Below are positions 60,123-64,000 of a stretch of DNA of 64,000 nucleotides, piece by piece. Every line of letters begins with the position of its first letter. The first letter of the stretch is position 1. The DNA is taken from the NCBI RefSeq assembly GCF_000260435.1, contig NZ_BACQ01000031.1:248001-312000 (forward strand), written 5' to 3'. The notes beneath the pieces are model-generated. The model had not been told where the DNA came from and made no database searches. It saw only the letters and a program-made list of their open reading frames with translations. Source of the DNA: Lacticaseibacillus zeae DSM 20178 = KCTC 3804 (GTDB taxonomy: Bacteria; Bacillota; Bacilli; Lactobacillales; Lactobacillaceae). The position numbers were made by a program, and so were the translations under genes.

Positions 60123-61400
60123 ATGGCATACAAAACTTTGCGCGTTCTAAGCTATAGCCAAAGTATACCGAATATATCAGAAGAATATGAACGGCGTTTT
60201 AATGGAGAAAGTGCCGTTAAAACTAATTTATGGATGAGCCCCAATGAACGTGATCATAAGTCAATCGCATCGCATCAGATTTTTTGCGTCTTGACGCCGG
60301 ATATATATAAAATGACGATCTCAATGATGCAACGTTCAGAAACCATTAAACGCCGGATTAGCGAGCTTTCTGACGTCGCCAGTGATCAGTTCTTTTTAGA
60401 GACGTTGGTCAACGAACTGATGAGTACAAATGAAATCGAAGGCGTTAGAAGCACACGCAAAGAACTTTATAGTGCGGTTATGAGTGCGCTGAAAAAAGAG
60501 AAAACGCCAATGCGCTTCCGTTCGCTTGCCAATATTTATCTCGGTATTCGGCGAAACCGTTCCATCAAGATTAATGACGTTACTCAAATTAGGACGGCCT
60601 GGGAATACGTCACGGCGGGAGAGATCAAAAAGTCCGATCTACCTGATGGCAAAGTTTTTCGTTCGAAAGAAGTTTATATCAATGACGCTGCTTCTGGTCA
60701 AGCAATTCACTGGTCATCGCCTGACGAAGAACAAGTTAGACAAGACATGGAAGCACTCATTCAATTCATGAACGATAACGAAACACCTTTTATCTTGAAA
60801 GCACTGATTTCACATTTTTTCTTTGAATACGTTCATCCTTTTTACGATGGCAATGGACGAACCGGTCGTTACCTGGCGTGTGCGTACCTCGGGAAGAAGC
60901 TTGATTATCTGACCGGCATTAGTTTTTCAAACAGTATCAGCAAAGCAAAGAAGAAATACTATAAGGCATTTGCGGAAGTCGAGCATCCTAAGAATTTTGG
61001 CGATGTCACTTTCTTTGTCGAAGCGCTTATGCATATCATTGAAACAGGCCAAAAAGACATCATCGCGGCGCTTAAACAAAGCCAAATTAAACTTGAGGAC
61101 TGGTTTAAGCGAATTTTGGCAGCGGATTTTACGAACCATCAAAAAGCAATTTTGGCTTACTTGATTCAACCATACTTATTTGGATCAAGGGAGAATTCAA
61201 CGATGGACGATAATGCCCTGAAAGAGCTTCTTTCAAGGCAAGGGTTTAACGGTCGCACCTATAGTCAAGTCAGCATTAAGAAAAGCATTGACCAGCTTGA
61301 GAAAGACGGCTGGATCGAACTGGTCAAACATCGTCCAAAGATTCATGCGGTGAGTCAACGTTTTATTGCATATATGACCGAGAACCATAAGTTGCAGTAA
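60123..61400 (+). CDS. Fic family protein (probable AMP-transferase)
   Basis: 425 residues. The Fic core motif HPFYDGNGRTGR (His238) is intact and an N-terminal inhibitory helix motif TNEIEG (residues 102-107, form [S/T]xxxE[G/N]) is present, so this is a class II, self-inhibited Fic protein. The C-terminal 90 residues look like a winged helix. Family members add AMP to target proteins; the target is unknown. GGAGG precedes the ATG. It is flanked by direct repeats, suggesting a discrete module. Confidence 0.92.
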   Translation: MAYKTLRVLSYSQSIPNISEEYERRFNGESAVKTNLWMSPNERDHKSIASHQIFCVLTPDIYKMTISMMQRSETIKRRISELSDVASDQFFLETLVNELMSTNEIEGVRSTRKELYSAVMSALKKEKTPMRFRSLANIYLGIRRNRSIKINDVTQIRTAWEYVTAGEIKKSDLPDGKVFRSKEVYINDAASGQAIHWSSPDEEQVRQDMEALIQFMNDNETPFILKALISHFFFEYVHPFYDGNGRTGRYLACAYLGKKLDYLTGISFSNSISKAKKKYYKAFAEVEHPKNFGDVTFFVEALMHIIETGQKDIIAALKQSQIKLEDWFKRILAADFTNHQKAILAYLIQPYLFGSRENSTMDDNALKELLSRQGFNGRTYSQVSIKKSIDQLEKDGWIELVKHRPKIHAVSQRFIAYMTENHKLQ

Positions 61401-61515
61401 CAACTTTATATGCGATTGAATGCGCACAGCTAGTTTGATTTTGGTATTGCGTGGATAAATGTTTTGGATTAAAGAATTTAAGATGATTGATCATCACTTC
61501 ACAATTTTTAGGTTA

Positions 61516-61563
61516 CTTGAAAATATTTCTCTTAATTTTGGCCATTTCTAAGAGAAATATTTT
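61516..61563 (+). repeat. Right copy of direct repeat flanking the fic gene
   Basis: CTTGAAAATATTTCTC, TTTTGGCCATTTCTA, AGAGAAATATTT: about 48 bp, differing from the left copy at a few positions within a well-paired inverted repeat. The remaining sequence between the fic and ASCH genes (61401-61655) is AT-rich with nothing else recognised. Confidence 0.85.
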
Positions 61564-61655
61564 TTAAGGCGGCTGTTTCTTCAAATCTTCGAGATATATT
61601 GGCCAAAATCGGCAGGTATTCGTCCGATTGAACCATCTAAACAAGGAGCAAAATA

Positions 61656-62102
61656 ATGACACCAGAAACCTATTTCACCCAGGCAAAGCAGGCATTGGGT
61701 CTGCCGGGATCCACACCTTTACAAAGTGCCTATCAATTTGGCGCTGAGGCAGATACATTGGCAGCACTTGTGCTTGCTGGCAAAAAGACGGCAACAGCAA
61801 GTGCACGAGATCTATATGCTGTCGATGAACCGTTGCCACAAGCGGGCGCGTATGATGTGATCTTAAATGCATCCAACGAACCTGTTTGCGTGACCTACAC
61901 GGATGCTGTTGAAGTCCAGCCATTTTTAGCGGTGACGGCCGACCATGCGTTTCGTGAAGGTGAGGGAGATCGCAGTTTAGCCTATTGGCGACAGGTTCAC
62001 GAAGCATTTTTTAAAGCCGAGTATGCGGAAGCAGGTAAACCCTTTGACCCAGCGACAGCGCGGATCGTTCTCGAATCGTTTCATGTTGTGTATCCGGTTT
62101 GA
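61656..62102 (+). CDS. ASCH domain protein
   Basis: 148 residues matching the ASCH (PUA-like) fold: AYQFGAEADTLAALVLAGKKTATAS near the N terminus and the typical FREGEGDRSLAYWRQVHEAFF segment. Members bind RNA or act as amidohydrolases on modified nucleosides; which applies here is unknown. CAAGGAGC precedes the ATG. A terminator follows. Confidence 0.88.
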   Translation: MTPETYFTQAKQALGLPGSTPLQSAYQFGAEADTLAALVLAGKKTATASARDLYAVDEPLPQAGAYDVILNASNEPVCVTYTDAVEVQPFLAVTADHAFREGEGDRSLAYWRQVHEAFFKAEYAEAGKPFDPATARIVLESFHVVYPV

Positions 62103-62134
62103 CGATTGGTACGCAACAACATTTTGACATCATC

Positions 62135-62163
62135 AAAAAAGTCTCCGGTATGGGAGGCTTTTT
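62135..62163. terminator. Terminator between convergent ASCH and esterase genes
   Basis: AAAAAAGTCTCC GGTAT GGGAGGCTTTTT, a short strong stem with A and T runs on both sides. Confidence 0.88.
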
Positions 62164-62184
62164 CTGTAAGTAAATATTCGTAAG

Positions 62185-62994
62185 TCAATAAATCTTAACC
62201 GCGGGCAGATCTAACTTTTTGCCTTCGATAATCTTCTGATCAATCAAGCAGTTGAAGACTTGGTTACCAAAGAACTCGGCGCTTTTGGCGTCAAAATGAT
62301 AAGCGTCCAGCAAGGTGCCATTTTGCATGTCGATCATGTGGATGTTGGGGTCTTCCGAAGCCAGTTGAATCATGCTCTTCTCGACTTGCGGGTCGTACTG
62401 CTCGGAGTGATGGCTGACGGTGCCGCAGATGATCGGTAAGGTAGCGTTGTCGACTAACTGGCGGCAGTAGGTGAAGACGGCCTTGAGATTGTCGTAGTAA
62501 TGATCGGCGGCAGCTTGTGAATAGGATCCGCGGTCGGCTTCGCCTTGATGCCACAGCATGGCTTTGATGTCGAGGTGTTGCCGACTCGCCGCAAGACACT
62601 GCTTGATGAGGTGGGTGAAGGCCAGCAGCAAGGAGTCATCAGGCGAAGCGAGTTCGTCAAAATGCGTGGTCCAGTGGCGATCACCGTCACCGGTTGGGTC
62701 GATCGATGTCCCGCCTTCGGAACATTTGATGACGTACAGACCTTGATAAGGCGTCCGTTGCAAAATGTTGTGGTAGGTCACTAAGTCGAAGCCCCAGCGC
62801 TCCTGAGATAGTTCGCTGGTTTTCAAACTGGGCTGAAAGACGCCTTTATCGTGATCAGGGGTGTAGTTGCTGCAATAGTGGCAATCCGCCAGCGGCAGCT
62901 GAATGTCGGCAGGCAGTTCCGCCACGGGCACCCGTCCATCCATGTTGGACTGGCCAGCAGAGATAAGGGTGATCGGCGCTAGATCTTTTTCCAA
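62185..62994 (-). CDS. SASA-type carbohydrate acetylesterase
   Basis: 269 residues of the sialate O-acetylesterase (SASA/DUF303) SGNH-like family: the nucleophile in SAGQSNMDGR, the block with LWHQGEAD, and a C-terminal DAYHFDAKS carrying the Asp/His pair. No signal peptide, so it likely removes acetyl groups from sugars inside the cell. The start is a TTG at 62994 with GGAG eight bases upstream; a frame reaching 63045 lacks a ribosome site. Confidence 0.85.
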   Translation of the reverse strand: MEKDLAPITLISAGQSNMDGRVPVAELPADIQLPLADCHYCSNYTPDHDKGVFQPSLKTSELSQERWGFDLVTYHNILQRTPYQGLYVIKCSEGGTSIDPTGDGDRHWTTHFDELASPDDSLLLAFTHLIKQCLAASRQHLDIKAMLWHQGEADRGSYSQAAADHYYDNLKAVFTYCRQLVDNATLPIICGTVSHHSEQYDPQVEKSMIQLASEDPNIHMIDMQNGTLLDAYHFDAKSAEFFGNQVFNCLIDQKIIEGKKLDLPAVKIY

Positions 62995-63251
62995 AATAAT
63001 CGCTCCATTCTTAAAAGTTGAATGTGGTCGAGTCGTTGCATACATACAGCAGTTTTTACTGCCGCCGCGTTGTTTTGGCCCGAGACAACAAAGAGCACTT
63101 GTATGGATTCGGTTTTAGAGCGAACAAAATCCATGCAAGTACTCCCGCGATTAAAGTACAACAAAAGGAACTGTATAGCAAATCGTTGAGCATCCACAAG
63201 GGAACAGTGGCGCACAACTAAACCGATGGGTTGTATTCAGCGCCGATGTCC

Positions 63252-63479
63252 TTAACTTAACCCGAGACGCTTACGGATTTCGGTACGGTAAACAGTCTTA
63301 CCGTGACTCGCATTTAGGTTAGCCATTGCGGCAGCGTAATCCTCTTCGTCTGCCACGCGTTTAAGAACAGCATCTCGCATATACTGAGTGACCGAGACGC
63401 CATGGGAATCAGCCAATTCTTTGACTTTTTTGTACTGATCGTCTTTAAATTGCAAGGAGATTACGGTTGTGTCGGTCAT
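63252..63479 (-). CDS. Ribbon-helix-helix antitoxin-like protein (unpaired)
   Basis: 75 residues. An N-terminal RHH pattern (TTVISLQFKDDQYKKVKELADSHGVSVTQYMRDAVL, given here in part) resembles RelB/DUF6290-type antitoxins, and the C terminus ends in YRTEIRKRLGL, typical of that group. ATG 63479 follows GGAAAGG. No RelE/YafQ-like toxin gene follows in the 200 bp downstream, so it appears to be an orphan antitoxin or a stand-alone DNA-binding protein. Confidence 0.75.
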   Translation of the reverse strand: MTDTTVISLQFKDDQYKKVKELADSHGVSVTQYMRDAVLKRVADEEDYAAAMANLNASHGKTVYRTEIRKRLGLS

Positions 63480-63602
63480 TCTGATCACCTTTCCTTATTT
63501 ATAAAAACATTATACCTGTAGGCATTCATTAAAGTGTGGCACAGACCGATCTTCGGTGCATGGCGTCACGATATTAAAACAAAGAAGCGACAGCAGAGCG
63601 AA

Positions 63603-64000
63603 TCATTTACTGCTATGCGCTTCGTCAAGTAGCATAGTAATGTCGGTCAGCCAATTGCTGAACTCAACCAACAAATGAACCGCGTGTGCATGAATAATCG
63701 CATTGGGAAGGATTGCCGGGAACTCAACTTGGAGTCTGGCATGAAGTCGGTCACCTTCATCTGTCATCTGATGACGAACGCCTCCGATTACAAAACCATC
63801 GTCCAATTGACCGGAACCCGCCGTTTGGTATTTGAAGTTCGGGTCATACTTCGTCACTAACCCTTCTTCATTACCATATAATAGTGTGAATTTATTGGCG
63901 ATTCGTGTGCCACCGGTCATTTCAACCACGGTCTGGTCAGTGTCTGAACCAGAACTATAAAAGTGATTAGGATTGGCCTTGAAATTATAGAACTGATTTT
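63603..64000 (-). CDS. Uncharacterised protein, 5' end outside the window
   Basis: The frame is open from the stop at 63603 to the window edge, so at least 132 residues belong to a longer protein whose start lies beyond 64000. The visible part (FYNFKANPNHFYSSGSDTDQ region through LLDEAHSSK) is soluble, with no recognised motif. Internal GTG/ATG codons near 63929 are not taken as the start because coding continues upstream. Confidence 0.6.
   Translation of the reverse strand, partial: NQFYNFKANPNHFYSSGSDTDQTVVEMTGGTRIANKFTLLYGNEEGLVTKYDPNFKYQTAGSGQLDDGFVIGGVRHQMTDEGDRLHARLQVEFPAILPNAIIHAHAVHLLVEFSNWLTDITMLLDEAHSSK

Noticed and set aside
62979-63215. 78-codon frame as the toxin partner of the RHH protein
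   Set aside because: It has no RelE/YafQ-like features, overlaps the esterase upstream region and shows no ribosome site.

Overview
The window reads as chromosomal DNA of a lactic acid bacterium of the Lacticaseibacillus casei/paracasei/rhamnosus group. This is inferred from the Firmicute gene order walR-walK-walH-walI-walJ-htrA, the very large number of PTS and carbohydrate genes, strong AGGAGG ribosome sites, cre/CIRCE/T-box control elements and gene content. The segment probably lies close to the replication origin: it holds the wal operon and rlmH, a near-perfect parS site (2765-2780) and a cluster of DnaA-box-like 9-mers (34136-34505). No rRNA, tRNA, CRISPR array, insertion sequence or prophage was seen.

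Layout. 1-5.2 kb: CPBP protease, three Rgg-type regulators and an MFS exporter. 5.2-9.1 kb: a mannose-family PTS operon (IIAB, IIC, IID) with a DUF956 gene. 9.1-16.1 kb: aldo/keto reductase, two MFS transporters, a cysteine hydrolase, a NUDIX-kinase pair and a GNAT acetyltransferase. 16.2-20.9 kb: a lactose/cellobiose-type PTS whose IIA/IIB genes diverge from a GntR/HutC regulator, IIC, DUF3284 and a MupG-like 6-phospho-glycosidase. 21-25.4 kb: a structured intergenic element, then an amino-acid ABC transporter (binding protein fused to permease) in operon with argG and argH behind an ArgR-type box. 26.5-34 kb: walRKHIJ and htrA. 34-36 kb: DnaA-box cluster, a HesB-like gene and a CIRCE-controlled small heat-shock gene. 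36.3-38.1 kb: a heavy-metal ATPase. 38.6-45.6 kb: a glycan-use locus (GH115-like enzyme, GPH transporter, SGNH esterase and a protein joining a GH43-like glycosidase to an AraC regulator). 45.7-51.8 kb: two paralogous serine-rich surface proteins flanking a T-box leader, a peptide-binding lipoprotein and an M20 peptidase. 52.1-59.3 kb: an operon for an uncharacterised sugar (epimerase-like protein, permease, PfkB kinase, hexulose-phosphate synthase and isomerase) with a promoter carrying cre and LacI-type operators, then a LacI regulator and an ion-transporter-family permease. 59.4-64 kb: rlmH, a Fic protein flanked by direct repeats, an ASCH protein, a SASA-type esterase, an unpaired RHH antitoxin and a gene cut by the window edge.

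The most striking feature is a family of about 117-bp imperfect palindromes, opening with GAGCGTGAGC and closing with AACGCGTT, with 18 full-length copies and several truncated ones, always between genes. Their arms differ between copies but stay complementary, so the hairpin rather than the sequence is conserved. Several lie in mRNA leaders (hsp20, the T-box-controlled peptide-binding gene, the hexulose-phosphate operon) or inside operons (walH/walI). The second standout is the GH43-like/AraC fusion, which may be a one-protein glycan sensor, enzyme and regulator.
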